Source of the DNA: Pollutimonas sp035515055
GTDB lineage: Bacteria > Pseudomonadota > Gammaproteobacteria > Burkholderiales > Burkholderiaceae_B
Reading direction: 5' to 3'
Assembly: GCA_035515055.1 (NCBI GenBank)
Contig: DATJBV010000052.1
Location: forward strand, 1-64,000
DNA length: 64,000 bases
Both the position numbers and the translations under genes were made by a program. The stretch's first letter is position 1. Every line of letters starts with the position of its first letter. Under the pieces are notes generated by a model, which was given only the letters and a program-made list of their open reading frames with translations, had not been told where the DNA came from and did no database searches. Below are positions 33,101 to 41,832 of the stretch, piece after piece.

Positions 33101-34284
33101 AAATAGACGAACCCCTGGCCTTGCTCGGCGGCCTGACGCCGCAAGCGTTCATGGCACACTATTGGCAGCGTGAACCGCTCTTGATCCGGCAAGCCATTCC
33201 AGGCTTTGTGCCGTCGCTGTCGATCAGCGACATCAAGAAGCTGGTAAAGCGCGAGGAAGTCGAATCGCGCCTCATTTGGCAAGACGACAACGGCTGGAAC
33301 ATGAAAACCGGCCCATTCAACCGGCTGCCGCCCGCGCGCAAACCGAACTGGTCGGTCCTGGCTCAAAGCGTGGATTTGCACGACGACGCAACCGCCGCAT
33401 TAATGCGCCAGTTCCGCTTCATCTCGGATGCGCGGCTGGACGACACCATGATCAGCATAGCCACCGACGGCGGCGGCGTGGGCCCCCACTTCGACAGCTA
33501 CGACGTCTTCTTGCTGCAAGGGCATGGCAAGCGACGCTGGCGCATCAGCCGGCAAACCGACTTGAGCTTGCTGCCCGGGCTTCCACTCAAGGTGCTGCAA
33601 AACTTCGAGTGCGAAGAAGAATACATACTGGAGCCGGGCGACATGCTTTACCTGCCGCCTCACGTCGCGCATGACGGTGTTGCGCTGGGCGACTGCATGA
33701 CCATTTCCATCGGATTCCGAGCGCCGACCCTGGCGACGCTTGCCTGCGGCATGCTGGAATGCGCGAATGATCAAATCATGGCCAATTTGGGAGACATGGG
33801 CGGAATGTATGCCCATCCGCCTATTCCCGGCGCCCGGTTGTCGGCAACCTTCCAGGATCCCGGCACCCCACCCACGGTGCACCCCGCCGCCCTTCCGGAC
33901 ACCCTGGTCAAAGCCGCGCGCAAAGCCATCGAGAAAGTCCACTTCAACGATGACTTGGCGACCCGATTCTTGGGTCAGTGGCTTACCGATTTATCGCCGA
34001 ACGCCCTGTTCGAGCCCAGCGGCGACGATCTGGATCTCCGCGCCGAAATGCCGGCGAACGGCAAGCTCATGCTCGACCGCTGCACCCGCATGATGTACCG
34101 CGACAAGTCGTTGTTCATCAACGGTGAAGTGGCCGCCGTGCCTGCATCGTCGCGCTTGCGCCGCCTGGCCGATAGCCGCGAACTTGCCTGCAATGGCCCC
34201 GACGTTGCCCAACTGAAGAACAAAGAGCGGCGGGTCTTGAACGAATGGCTGCAAGACGGCTGGATACATCACGTTCCAGCCTGA
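33097..34284 (+). CDS. roxA: Ribosomal oxygenase (JmjC-type, L16 arginine hydroxylase)
   Basis: 2-oxoglutarate/Fe(II) dioxygenase (395 aa), YcfD/RoxA family, which hydroxylates an arginine of ribosomal protein L16. The iron facial triad is H131 and D133 in GPHFDSYDVF plus H189 or H192 in PPHVAHDGVA; the opening GGLTPQAFMAHYWQREPLLIRQA matches YcfD. The C-terminal winged-helix-like half is present. Translationally coupled to mutS by a 4-bp overlap and followed by a bidirectional terminator. Confidence 0.94.
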   Translation: MKIDEPLALLGGLTPQAFMAHYWQREPLLIRQAIPGFVPSLSISDIKKLVKREEVESRLIWQDDNGWNMKTGPFNRLPPARKPNWSVLAQSVDLHDDATAALMRQFRFISDARLDDTMISIATDGGGVGPHFDSYDVFLLQGHGKRRWRISRQTDLSLLPGLPLKVLQNFECEEEYILEPGDMLYLPPHVAHDGVALGDCMTISIGFRAPTLATLACGMLECANDQIMANLGDMGGMYAHPPIPGARLSATFQDPGTPPTVHPAALPDTLVKAARKAIEKVHFNDDLATRFLGQWLTDLSPNALFEPSGDDLDLRAEMPANGKLMLDRCTRMMYRDKSLFINGEVAAVPASSRLRRLADSRELACNGPDVAQLKNKERRVLNEWLQDGWIHHVPA

Positions 34285-34286
34285 CG

Positions 34287-34326
34287 TAAAAATGCCCCGG
34301 TGTAGTACGACCGGGGCATTTTTTTA
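34287..34326. terminator. Bidirectional Rho-independent terminator
   Basis: Stem AAAATGCCCCGG/CCGGGGCATTTT with a 10-base loop, A-run on the left and T-run on the right, between the convergent roxA and bamC genes. It serves both. Confidence 0.92.
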
Positions 34327-34339
34327 TCTGGGCTTGCGC

Positions 34340-35473
34340 TTACTTGCTGCCCATGTGCGTCGACAAGACCGTGATGATTCGTTTGGCCGTATCGGTGTTC
34401 TGCACCTGACCGTTCTGGTCGAGAACCGTGACCTGCGAACTGCCGCCCTGTTCGGCGACGTGTATGCGGTACGGCACTGCCGCCGCCGTGTTCCTGCCGC
34501 CAAACAGGCGTCCGATGATGTTCTGCTGTTCGATTTTTTCGCCCGTGTCGCTGTCCAGGTAGCGGATGAAATAATCGCCAGCCGAGCGATCCCGGTCGTC
34601 GACAGCGAAGCCGGCGGAATCGATTGCCACGCCAACACGGCGCCATGCACGGTCGAAGGGTTCGTTCACGGTCAGTGCGGCCTGACCTTCAGGCAAGGCG
34701 GTGATCTGCGGAAGCTCTGAGTCTTTCTCTGCCTGAGCAACCATTGCCTGCGCGTTCTTGACGTCTGTGCCCAGGAATACCATCAGGCGCGCCAGCATGG
34801 CGGCATTGAGGCCCGGATCTTCCTTGCCGAACACCCACTTGAATGCGGCGCCGTCGGACGTGGGCGTTTCAACCATTTGCTGGTGGCTGATATAGACTTC
34901 CGTCTTGCCATTGACACGTTCGACGCGTGTACGGAAACGCTCGCGTTCGCCGCTGTCGAAGACCTGGTCGATGATGCCGCCCAATGCACTGCGTATCCAG
35001 CCTTCTGGAATCTTGGAGCGGTTTTCGGCCCAGTCGGTTTCCATCAGACCGGCTTTTGCATCCTGGGAGTGGAGCGTGAAGCCTTGTTCGCTCCAGAACT
35101 CGACAACCCGGGGATACACGGCTTCGGCCGGCTGGTTGACCACCAGCCAGCGGATGTCTCCGTCACGCATGACGGAAACGCCCGCGGTTGCGGGCAGGAT
35201 TTTGTCGCCTGGCCCCGCGCTTTGCTGAGCTTGTTGAGTCTGGGCATATTGGCTGAACGTAGCCGTGCCCTCGGGCGCACGGAAATGCGCGTCGGCATTG
35301 GCCTGTGTGAGATCGGGGGGAATGCTTAACGGGTCGCCCGCGACGGTACTTTTGTAATCGACGGATTCTTCGCTACCCATCATCTGGTTCATGGTGGAGC
35401 AGCCAGACAACAGTAGTACACCCAGGCCAAGCGTGATGCCGGCAAAGCGTTGATTCATACGCATGTTTATCAT
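34340..35473 (-). CDS. bamC: Outer membrane protein assembly factor BamC
   Basis: Lipoprotein of the BAM complex (NlpB family), 377 aa, that helps BamA insert beta-barrels. Lipobox LLLSGC with the acylated Cys at residue 25; two helix-grip domains follow (residues about 100-220 and 240-360). The ATG at 35473 directly abuts the dapA stop; ATGs at 35464 and 35458 are also possible and none has a good ribosome site, so it may depend on dapA translation. dapA-bamC is the order also known in gamma-proteobacteria. Confidence 0.92.
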   Translation of the reverse strand: MINMRMNQRFAGITLGLGVLLLSGCSTMNQMMGSEESVDYKSTVAGDPLSIPPDLTQANADAHFRAPEGTATFSQYAQTQQAQQSAGPGDKILPATAGVSVMRDGDIRWLVVNQPAEAVYPRVVEFWSEQGFTLHSQDAKAGLMETDWAENRSKIPEGWIRSALGGIIDQVFDSGERERFRTRVERVNGKTEVYISHQQMVETPTSDGAAFKWVFGKEDPGLNAAMLARLMVFLGTDVKNAQAMVAQAEKDSELPQITALPEGQAALTVNEPFDRAWRRVGVAIDSAGFAVDDRDRSAGDYFIRYLDSDTGEKIEQQNIIGRLFGGRNTAAAVPYRIHVAEQGGSSQVTVLDQNGQVQNTDTAKRIITVLSTHMGSK

Positions 35474-36376
35474 TTAAATAAGGCCCACTTCTTTTAACGA
35501 GTTGCGCACCACGGCGTGATACTGCTCGCTCAGGGAGGTTAACGGTAGGCGATAGCCCAGTTTCGACAAGCCAAGTTCAGCAACGGCCCATTTAACAGGA
35601 ATCGGGTTGGATTCAATAAAAAGCACTTTGTTCAATGTTGCGAGGCGTGTGTTCAGCTGACGAGTGAGGATCACATCGCCCTTCAGTGCCGCCATGCATA
35701 GCTGATGCATGAGCTTCGGCGCCACGTTGGCGGTTACCGAAATGTTGCCTTGCCCGCCTAAGAGCATTAAGGCCGCGGCGGTGGCGTCATCGCCGCTGAA
35801 CACTTTAAAATGCGCGGGTACGTCGCGCAATAGCAGCGCACTGCGGCCGATGTCTCCGGTCGCATCCTTCACGCCGATGATGCCGGGGACTTGCGCCAGA
35901 CGCACGATGGTGTCGTTGGCCATGTCCGCCACGGTGCGGCCTGGCACGTTATACAGGATGGTGGGAAGGTCGACTGCTTCGGCGATGGTGCGGAAATGCT
36001 GATACAGACCTTCCTGGGTCGGCTTGTTGTAGTAAGGAACAACAGACAGGCCCGCGTGCGCGCCCACTTTCGATGCGTGGCGGCAGAGTTCTATGGCTTC
36101 CGTGGTCGAGTTGCCGCCGACACCGGCAATAACGGGCATGCGACCGGCGGAGTGCTCGACCGCCACGCGTATTAGTTCGACATGTTCGTCGACATCCACG
36201 GTGGGCGACTCGCCTGAAGTACCGACCACCACCAGGGCATCGGTGCCTTCGCCCGCATGCCAGTCAATCAGCTTTCGGAATGAATCGAAATCCAGGCTGC
36301 CGTCGGGATGCATTGGAGTAACCAGGGCGACCATGCTGCCCTGAAAGGTCGGAATCGCAGAATCCGTGCTTGCCAT
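35474..36376 (-). CDS. dapA: 4-hydroxy-tetrahydrodipicolinate synthase
   Basis: Condenses pyruvate with aspartate semialdehyde in lysine/diaminopimelate synthesis; TIM-barrel Schiff-base aldolase (300 aa). Visible motifs: GTSGESPTVDVDEH (about 48-61), VPYYNKPTQEGLYQHF with the catalytic tyrosine region, YNVPGRTVADM, and the Schiff-base lysine in GVKDATGDI. It follows a minus-strand M50 protease gene by 82 bp and is directly joined to bamC. Confidence 0.96.
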   Translation of the reverse strand: MASTDSAIPTFQGSMVALVTPMHPDGSLDFDSFRKLIDWHAGEGTDALVVVGTSGESPTVDVDEHVELIRVAVEHSAGRMPVIAGVGGNSTTEAIELCRHASKVGAHAGLSVVPYYNKPTQEGLYQHFRTIAEAVDLPTILYNVPGRTVADMANDTIVRLAQVPGIIGVKDATGDIGRSALLLRDVPAHFKVFSGDDATAAALMLLGGQGNISVTANVAPKLMHQLCMAALKGDVILTRQLNTRLATLNKVLFIESNPIPVKWAVAELGLSKLGYRLPLTSLSEQYHAVVRNSLKEVGLI

Positions 36377-36458
36377 AATAGGAATGATCTCCTCGAACTC
36401 ACCAGGATGGTGAACTTGCCTGAATTAGTTCGCAAGTTTACCGGATAAGCACGATAAA

Positions 36459-37109
36459 TTATAAGAACCAACTAACAATTAACTGGCCAAATGCCAACAA
36501 GGGCTGTAGGAGCACCCACAAAACGCCTGTCAGCATCAAGACGATGAGAATAAGGAGGCCATAGGGTTCGATTTTGGAGTATTGCCACGCCATGCGCTGG
36601 GGAAGCAGGCTGAATACAATGCGCCCCCCGTCCAGAGGGGGAAGCGGCAGCAGGTTCAACGCCATCAGTATTAAATTGACCTGTATTCCGGCAATGGTCA
36701 TTTGCACCCAGAAACTGTCCGGGCCCGATCCTGTTTCGGCCAGCACGCGCAAGCCCAGCGCCCATATGATCGCCATGACCATGTTGGATGCCGGGCCGGC
36801 AAGGGCGACCCACAGCATGTCGCGCTTTGGCTGGCGCAAACGGCTCCAGTCGACCGGGACAGGCTTGGCCCAGCCGAAAAGCAGGCCGCCGCCCCCCAGC
36901 AGCTTGGTGCTGAAGAGAAGTACCAGCGGCACGACGATGGTGCCGATGAAATCGATGTGCCTGACAGGATTCAGGCTGACGCGGCCGGCTTGCCAGGCGG
37001 TGGGGTCGCCGAACATGCGCGCGACATAGCCGTGCGCAGCCTCGTGCAGGGTGATTCCAAACAGGACGGGCAGTGCGTAAATCGTGATGGTCTGGATCAG
37101 GGAGTCCAT
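36459..37109 (-). CDS. Site-2 protease family protein (M50)
   Basis: Intramembrane zinc metalloprotease-like protein (216 aa, about six hydrophobic helices). HExxH is HEAAH at residues 22-26 (H22, E23, H26) and the third ligand lies in NLLPLPPLDGGRIV. This is the short YwhC-like type without PDZ domains, and is also common downstream of tsaC-type genes. Physiological substrate unknown. It is 15 bp from the TsaC-like gene, which precedes it on the same strand. Confidence 0.92.
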   Translation of the reverse strand: MDSLIQTITIYALPVLFGITLHEAAHGYVARMFGDPTAWQAGRVSLNPVRHIDFIGTIVVPLVLLFSTKLLGGGGLLFGWAKPVPVDWSRLRQPKRDMLWVALAGPASNMVMAIIWALGLRVLAETGSGPDSFWVQMTIAGIQVNLILMALNLLPLPPLDGGRIVFSLLPQRMAWQYSKIEPYGLLILIVLMLTGVLWVLLQPLLAFGQLIVSWFL

Positions 37110-37124
37110 GGAAGGCGATCCGCG

Positions 37125-37751
37125 TTAGTCCAGGCCAAGCGAAGCAAGGTCGCCCTGGCCCCGGCGCATGATCTCGGGCGCGGCGCCGGTAAGATCAATA
37201 ACCGTCGTGGGCTGCAGTGGGCAGGCGCCGCCATCGATGACCGCCGAAAGCTGATTGGCATAGCGGTCGAAAATAGCCTGTGCATCGTTGAGGGGATCTT
37301 CTTCACCTTCCGGGATCAAGGTCGTTGAAATGAGGGGCGAGCCCGCGGATTCGATCAGGTCCAACGTTACGCGATGGTTCGGAACCCGGATGCCGATGGT
37401 TTTGCGCGACGGATGCGATACCCGCCTGGGAACTTCTTTTGTTGCCTCGAGTATGAACGTCCATGGGCCGGGCGTGGCCATTTTCAAGAAGCGATACTGC
37501 TTATTGTCGACGCGGGCAAAGTGGCCGATCTCGGTCAGGTCGCGGCACAGCAACGTAAGGTGGTGGCGGTCGTCCAGCCCCCGTAGCCGGCGCAATGCAT
37601 CGGCAGCTGTCTTGTCGTCGAGCCTTGCCACGACGGCATAACTGGAATCGGTTGGCACAGCCACCAAGCCGCCGTCGGCAAGCAGTTGCCCCGCCTGCTT
37701 GAGGAGGCGCGCCTGGGGGTTTTCGGGGTGGACAACGAAGAATTGAGCCAT
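37125..37751 (-). CDS. YrdC/Sua5-type L-threonylcarbamoyladenylate synthase family protein (YciO-like)
   Basis: 208-aa YrdC-domain protein. The dsRNA/ATP-binding fold is shown by LLADGGLVAVPTDSSYAVVARL, RRLRGLDDRHHLTLLCRDL, TPGPWTFILEAT, KTIGIRVPNHRVTLDLIE and SPLISTTLIPEGEEDPLNDA. It resembles YciO more than the essential TsaC, so a tRNA t6A-related role is only by family. Followed by the M50 protease gene. Confidence 0.88.
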   Translation of the reverse strand: MAQFFVVHPENPQARLLKQAGQLLADGGLVAVPTDSSYAVVARLDDKTAADALRRLRGLDDRHHLTLLCRDLTEIGHFARVDNKQYRFLKMATPGPWTFILEATKEVPRRVSHPSRKTIGIRVPNHRVTLDLIESAGSPLISTTLIPEGEEDPLNDAQAIFDRYANQLSAVIDGGACPLQPTTVIDLTGAAPEIMRRGQGDLASLGLD

Positions 37752-37827
37752 TTAACGTATCCTAACATTCTTGAAGGAAAAAACTACAGCACTCTTATAC
37801 CTTAACGGCGGACGCCACGCACAGTAA

Positions 37828-37871
37828 AACGCCGACCCGGCCCTGGCGCGATAAGCGCGGGCCGGATCGGC
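37828..37871 (-). terminator. Hairpin terminator after the secreted repeat protein gene
   Basis: Arms GCCGACCCGGCCC (37831-37843) and GGGCCGGATCGGC (37859-37871) pair with one mismatch, with a further GCGC/GCGC inner stem; on the minus strand it is followed by GTTTTAC. Confidence 0.55.
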
Positions 37872-37906
37872 ATGAGAACCCTAGCTTGATGAATAACCGC
37901 CGGACA

Positions 37907-38302
37907 CTATTGCGGGCGGATGCCTGTACCGGGGTCTGTATTAAGCGGCGACTCGATGGGCGCACTGCCCTGGGGCATAGTGCCGCCTGATGGCGGGGCC
38001 GGCTCATAGCCGCCCGACGACGGCATGTTGCTGGAAGGCATGTTGCTGGAAGGCATGTTGCTCGAGGGCATCCGCGGCGTAGGCATCGTATCGGTTGGCG
38101 ACACCGCTCCCGGCATCTGGGAGTTCGTGGCGCCTGCCTGATCAGCCGGGATCTCGGTTTCAGTAATTTCCAGCGTGGGCTTGATGTCAATTTTTTGTGC
38201 TTCGATCCATGCCCTATGCGCCGCCTCGTCCCGCGCCTGTACATTGACAAATGGAGTGACCAGCAAGGTAGAGATCAAAATAGCTTTGTGCAATGTTTTC
38301 AT
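37907..38302 (-). CDS. Small secreted protein with pentapeptide repeats
   Basis: 131-aa protein, not recognised. Start at 38302 chosen because AAGAAGGA lies upstream and it gives a signal peptide (MKTLHKAILISTLLVTPFVNVQA, 1-23). Residues around 66-90 contain MPSSN three times plus a related MPTPR unit, encoded by a 15-bp tandem repeat; the remainder is Pro/Gly/Ser-rich (PPSGGTMPQG). Likely a flexible, periplasmic or surface protein. It has its own hairpin terminator. Confidence 0.7.
   Translation of the reverse strand: MKTLHKAILISTLLVTPFVNVQARDEAAHRAWIEAQKIDIKPTLEITETEIPADQAGATNSQMPGAVSPTDTMPTPRMPSSNMPSSNMPSSNMPSSGGYEPAPPSGGTMPQGSAPIESPLNTDPGTGIRPQ
38022..38066. repeat. 15-bp tandem repeat, three copies
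   Basis: GGCATGTTGCTGGAA twice exactly (38022-38036, 38037-38051) and once with two changes (38052-38066), encoding MPSSN on the minus strand. In-frame unit length allows copy-number change without frameshift. Confidence 0.85.
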
Positions 38303-38446
38303 GATAGCCAGATCCTTCTTGTAGTTACCGAAACTTAATCGTAGAGGAATGATCGCGTGCCGCAAGTACGAAACGTTTCAACACGTCACAAGGCCCTGCA
38401 GGCGTAACTCGGCGTTTCAACCAAGGCAAGAGGCTAGTCGGTCGGC

Positions 38447-38475
38447 CTGACGGCTTCGCGCTTTCGTGCTAGAAT
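38447..38475 (+). promoter_or_regulatory. Promoter of tRNA-His
   Basis: -35 CTGACG (38447-38452), 17-bp spacer, -10 TAGAAT (38470-38475), extended by TG (TCGTGCTAGAAT). Transcription would start about 60 bp before the tRNA. Confidence 0.45.
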
Positions 38476-38544
38476 CCTGTTCTCTTCTGAGGGGAACGCA
38501 CCGGTGATCTGGTGTATACTTTTCAGTCGATGTTGTTACACAGC

Positions 38545-38621
38545 GGTGGCCGTAGCTCAGTTGGTAGAGTCCCGGATTGTGATTCCGGTTGTCGTGGGTT
38601 CGAGCCCCATCGGTCACCCCA
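38545..38621 (+). tRNA. tRNA-His(GTG)
   Basis: Cloverleaf with encoded G-1 (38545) and CCA (38619-38621), C73 opposite G-1, acceptor GTGGCCG/CGGTCAC, anticodon loop TTGTGAT (anticodon GTG) between stem CCGGA/TCCGG, T-arm GGGTTCGAGCCC. The extra 5' G is the histidine identity element. Confidence 0.97.
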
Positions 38622-38714
38622 AAAGATTATTAAGTTCAACTAGTTGGCAATACGTCATTTTCCACGGTGTGAAAATTAGAACGAAACCGCCGACTTTTGA
38701 ACGAACGCCAAATC

Positions 38715-38742
38715 AGCCCACCCTTGCCGGTGGGCTTTTTTT
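38715..38742 (+). terminator. Rho-independent terminator after tRNA-His
   Basis: 8-bp stem AGCCCACC/GGTGGGCT, six-base loop, then a run of T. Confidence 0.85.
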
Positions 38743-38819
38743 ATGGTTTAGACGGAAAAATGACGCCGCTATGACTACTTGGCAGGCTCAATGCAATTCG
38801 CACGCGTCCCCGCAACCGG

Positions 38820-39056
38820 TCACCTGCTAGAACTGCGGCGCAGCCTTTGGGAGGCGGCACGATTCAGGCGTTTCGCTTCCTGTTCGGCGTAGTCCTCTTC
38901 CCCGGGCTCATATGCCCCCTCGTAAAGGCAACTGCCGCGGTTCCACTTGCACTCGTCGCCGCGATCCGAATCCCCAAGACCGATCATGGAGCACCCGGAA
39001 ACCAGTGCCGCAAGAAACAGCGCAAGGCCGCATCGGCTCAACGTTTGAATGAACAT
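38820..39056 (-). CDS. Small lipoprotein
   Basis: 78-aa lipoprotein with lipobox LVSGC, acylated Cys at residue 22; after processing, a short acidic/basic protein with two further Cys (ECKWNRGSCLY) and an RLRRSSSR tail. No Asp at +2 (Ser follows), so it is predicted to sort to the outer membrane. Unrecognised family. Convergent with tRNA-His. Confidence 0.7.
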   Translation of the reverse strand: MFIQTLSRCGLALFLAALVSGCSMIGLGDSDRGDECKWNRGSCLYEGAYEPGEEDYAEQEAKRLNRAASQRLRRSSSR

Positions 39057-39134
39057 TTCCTCTTGCCTTACCGAAATCCTATAGCCCTTCTTATAACAGA
39101 TTCATGTGCCGCAGCCGTCGGCTATGATGTTGTC

Positions 39135-39356
39135 ATGAGCATGCACCCCGCCCCCCTCGATTGGTCCACCGCACCCGCGGGGTGGGATTGGGCCGCGCAA
39201 GACGAAGACGGCCGCTGGTTCTGGTATGGCGTCAAACCCATACTAGGTATCGGAGGGGGGGTCTGGCGTGCGCCTTCGCGCGCCCAATGCCTTGCCGCAC
39301 AAGGCGCGCCCAACCCCCAGTGGTACGACAGCCTGCAAGTTCGCCCCGGACTATGA
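39135..39356 (+). CDS. Small hypothetical protein coupled to cls
   Basis: 73-aa Trp-rich protein (MSMHPAPLDWSTAPAGWDWAAQ ... NPQWYDSLQVRPGL), no signal or membrane segment. The start MSMHPAPL is chosen as the first ATG after a gene-poor stretch. Its TGA overlaps the cardiolipin synthase ATG (ATGA), a strong sign that it is translated and coupled. Function unknown. Confidence 0.65.
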   Translation: MSMHPAPLDWSTAPAGWDWAAQDEDGRWFWYGVKPILGIGGGVWRAPSRAQCLAAQGAPNPQWYDSLQVRPGL

Positions 39357-40810
39357 CCTCATTGCAATACCTGATCGAGGAGTATTGGCCGCATCTTGCG
39401 TTTTTACTGAGCCTGCTGGTGGGCGGCAGTGCCGCCATACACGCCGCCATGACCAAGAACGATGTCCGGGCAGCGATAGGCTGGGTAGGCGTCATCCTGA
39501 TGTCGCCATTGCTGGGGCCGCTGGTCTACCTTATTGCCGGCATCAATCGCATCCGCCACGACCATCTCTCCGACAAGAGCAGCGATACACCCAGGGAGTA
39601 CTGCGGCGATAACGAGCCCCCGCTGGCCGATGTCACCCATGTGGCCGGCTCCCAGTTTGCTTCTTTGCGCGTCCTGGGCGACCGAATCAGCAAGTTTCAA
39701 CTACGCGAAGGCAACCATATCCGTATCCTGGTGGGGGGCGATCAGGCGTATCCAGCCATGATCGCCGCCATCGATAAGGCCGGCAGCAGCATCGCGCTGC
39801 AAAGCTATATATTCGACAACGATCGCGAAGGACGCAAATTTGTCGACGCCCTGGCCGCCGCCAAGCAGCGCGGGGTGGAAATACGCATACTCATCGATGC
39901 GGTGGGATCCAAGTATTCGCGTCCTTCCATTGTTCGCCTCTTGCGCAAGCACGGTCTACCGTGCGCCTTGTTCATGACGAATCCCATGGGCTTCATGCGC
40001 ATGCCCTATGCGAATTTACGCAGCCACCGCAAGATCCTGGTGGTTGATGGGCGCATCGGCTTTACGGGCGGCATGAACATCCGGGAAGGGTTCGTCTCGG
40101 CGGTTGCGGGTCCCGATATGGCAAGCGACACGCATTTCCAGGTCGAGGGCCCGGTGGTTTCGCAACTGCTGTCGGTATTCGCCCACGACTGGGAGTTCAC
40201 CACCAGGGAAGCGCTCCCCTACGGTATATGGCGCAAGGAGATTGGCAGCGCCTGGCAGCCCGGCGTGCCGGCACGGTGCATACGTTCGGGTCCGGATCGA
40301 TACATGGTCGGCACGCACAATATGTTGCTGGGAGCCTTTGCGGTGGCACAACAGCATATCCGCATCCAGTCGCCCTACTTCCTGCCGGACCAGATACTCC
40401 TGGGCGCACTGAACACGGCGGCGCGCCGAGGCATCCAGGTGGACGTGGTCATTCCGGGGCGCAATAACCTGCGGCTAGTCAATTACGCCATGACGGCCCA
40501 GCTCGACCAGGTGATACGGGCCGGCTGCCGCGTCTGGCGAGCGGACGGCAATTTCAATCATTCCAAACTCATCACGATCGACGGCGCCTGGTCTTACATC
40601 GGGTCGTCCAACATGGACCCGCGCAGCCTGCGATTGAATTTCGAACTCGATATGGAAATCTACAGCCGCGACACGGCGGAAGAAATTGAATATTTAATCG
40701 ATAGCGAAATCGAACACGCCGAACCGGTGACGCTGGAAGGGCTGGCCCAGATTCCGTTTCGCAAGCGGTTGCGCAACCGCATCATCTGGCTGGCCAGCCC
40801 TTACCTGTAG
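39353..40810 (+). CDS. cls: Cardiolipin synthase (phospholipase D family)
   Basis: Condenses two phosphatidylglycerol molecules to cardiolipin at the inner membrane. 485 aa with two N-terminal helices (LAFLLSLLVGGSAAI and AAIGWVGVILMSPLLGPLVYL) and two HKD motifs: HRKILVVDG and HSKLITIDG (H-x-K-x4-D). Start at 39353 overlaps the small upstream gene. It ends 9 bp before the convergent Bug gene. Confidence 0.95.
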   Translation: MTSLQYLIEEYWPHLAFLLSLLVGGSAAIHAAMTKNDVRAAIGWVGVILMSPLLGPLVYLIAGINRIRHDHLSDKSSDTPREYCGDNEPPLADVTHVAGSQFASLRVLGDRISKFQLREGNHIRILVGGDQAYPAMIAAIDKAGSSIALQSYIFDNDREGRKFVDALAAAKQRGVEIRILIDAVGSKYSRPSIVRLLRKHGLPCALFMTNPMGFMRMPYANLRSHRKILVVDGRIGFTGGMNIREGFVSAVAGPDMASDTHFQVEGPVVSQLLSVFAHDWEFTTREALPYGIWRKEIGSAWQPGVPARCIRSGPDRYMVGTHNMLLGAFAVAQQHIRIQSPYFLPDQILLGALNTAARRGIQVDVVIPGRNNLRLVNYAMTAQLDQVIRAGCRVWRADGNFNHSKLITIDGAWSYIGSSNMDPRSLRLNFELDMEIYSRDTAEEIEYLIDSEIEHAEPVTLEGLAQIPFRKRLRNRIIWLASPYL

Positions 40811-40819
40811 GCCGGTGCG

Positions 40820-41791
40820 TTACTGGGGCTGCACACCCGCCTCTTTCACGACTTCCGCCCACCGGACAATTTCCGAATCGACGAACTTGCCAAAATCGGC
40901 GCCCGTGAGCTTGGGGATGGCTGTGCCGTTACTTGCCCATAGCGCCTTGATCTTCTGTGCCTCCAAGGCGCGAGTGATCTCCGTGGCCATTTTGTCGACA
41001 ATATCGGGAGGGGTACCGGCAGGCGCCCACATGGCGTACCACGTCGACACTTCATAGCCGGCCACACCAGCCTCCGCCACGGTCGGCACCTCGGGCATGG
41101 ACGGGGAGCGGGCGGCGGCAGCCACGGCCAGCGGCCGTATCGTGCCGGCCCGAATATGCGACGCGGACGAACCCAGGCCGTCGAATGCAACGTCGACCTG
41201 GCCGGTGATCAGGCCGGTAAGCATGGGGCCGGCGCCCTGGTAGGGCACGTGGGTGAGCTTCAGGCCAGTCTTGAGTGCAAAGAGTTCGCCGGCCAAGTGG
41301 TGCGTACTGCCCACGCCTGCGGAACCAAAGTTGACAAGTCCGGGCGTCTTGCGCGCCGCTTCCAGAAACTCCTTGATGTTCTTGACCGGCAGCTTCTTGG
41401 GATTGACGACGATGACTTGTGGAGGCTGCGCAAGCAGCGCGACGGGAACGAAGTCTTTCTGTATGTCGTAGGTTAGCTTCTTGTAAATGGAAGGCGCGAC
41501 GGCATGATGCGCGCCGCCCATGAAGAAGGTATAGCCATCGGGAACCGCGCGCGCCGCCACGCCGGCGCCCAGCGTGCCGCCGGCGCCCCCGCGATTATCG
41601 ACGACCACGCTCTTGCCCAATTGCTCGCCGAGCTGCTGTGCGAGCGGACGGGCAAAGGTGTCCGTGCCGCCTCCGGCTGGAAATGGAACAATGACGGTGA
41701 TGGGCCGATCCGGCCAAGCCGCCATGGCCGGCGGCGCCATGGCCAGCATTGAAATTCCGACGACCGCGCATGTGATTATGGTTTTTTTCAT
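40820..41791 (-). CDS. Bug-family receptor, malonate operon
   Basis: 323-aa periplasmic binding protein of the Bug family; signal peptide ending MAPPAMA-AWPDRP, then WPDRPITVIVPFPAGGGTDTFAR, VDNRGGAGGTLGA, and VPYQGAGPMLTGLITGQVDVAFDG. It is the last gene of the decarboxylase-hydratase-synthetase operon; malonate or a short dicarboxylate is the likely ligand. It would replace the usual MatC/MdcLM permease, but membrane partners must be elsewhere. Confidence 0.92.
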   Translation of the reverse strand: MKKTIITCAVVGISMLAMAPPAMAAWPDRPITVIVPFPAGGGTDTFARPLAQQLGEQLGKSVVVDNRGGAGGTLGAGVAARAVPDGYTFFMGGAHHAVAPSIYKKLTYDIQKDFVPVALLAQPPQVIVVNPKKLPVKNIKEFLEAARKTPGLVNFGSAGVGSTHHLAGELFALKTGLKLTHVPYQGAGPMLTGLITGQVDVAFDGLGSSASHIRAGTIRPLAVAAAARSPSMPEVPTVAEAGVAGYEVSTWYAMWAPAGTPPDIVDKMATEITRALEAQKIKALWASNGTAIPKLTGADFGKFVDSEIVRWAEVVKEAGVQPQ

Positions 41792-41832
41792 GATGTCTCC
41801 TGCCCTGGTTGATATCGTTGGTTTCGATACGT

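Noticed and set aside
34340..35473. Separate promoter for bamC
   Set aside because: The ATG directly abuts the dapA stop; no promoter room is left, so cotranscription is simpler.
38022..38066. CRISPR-like or regulatory direct repeat
   Set aside because: The units are adjacent without spacers and in frame, so they are coding repeats.
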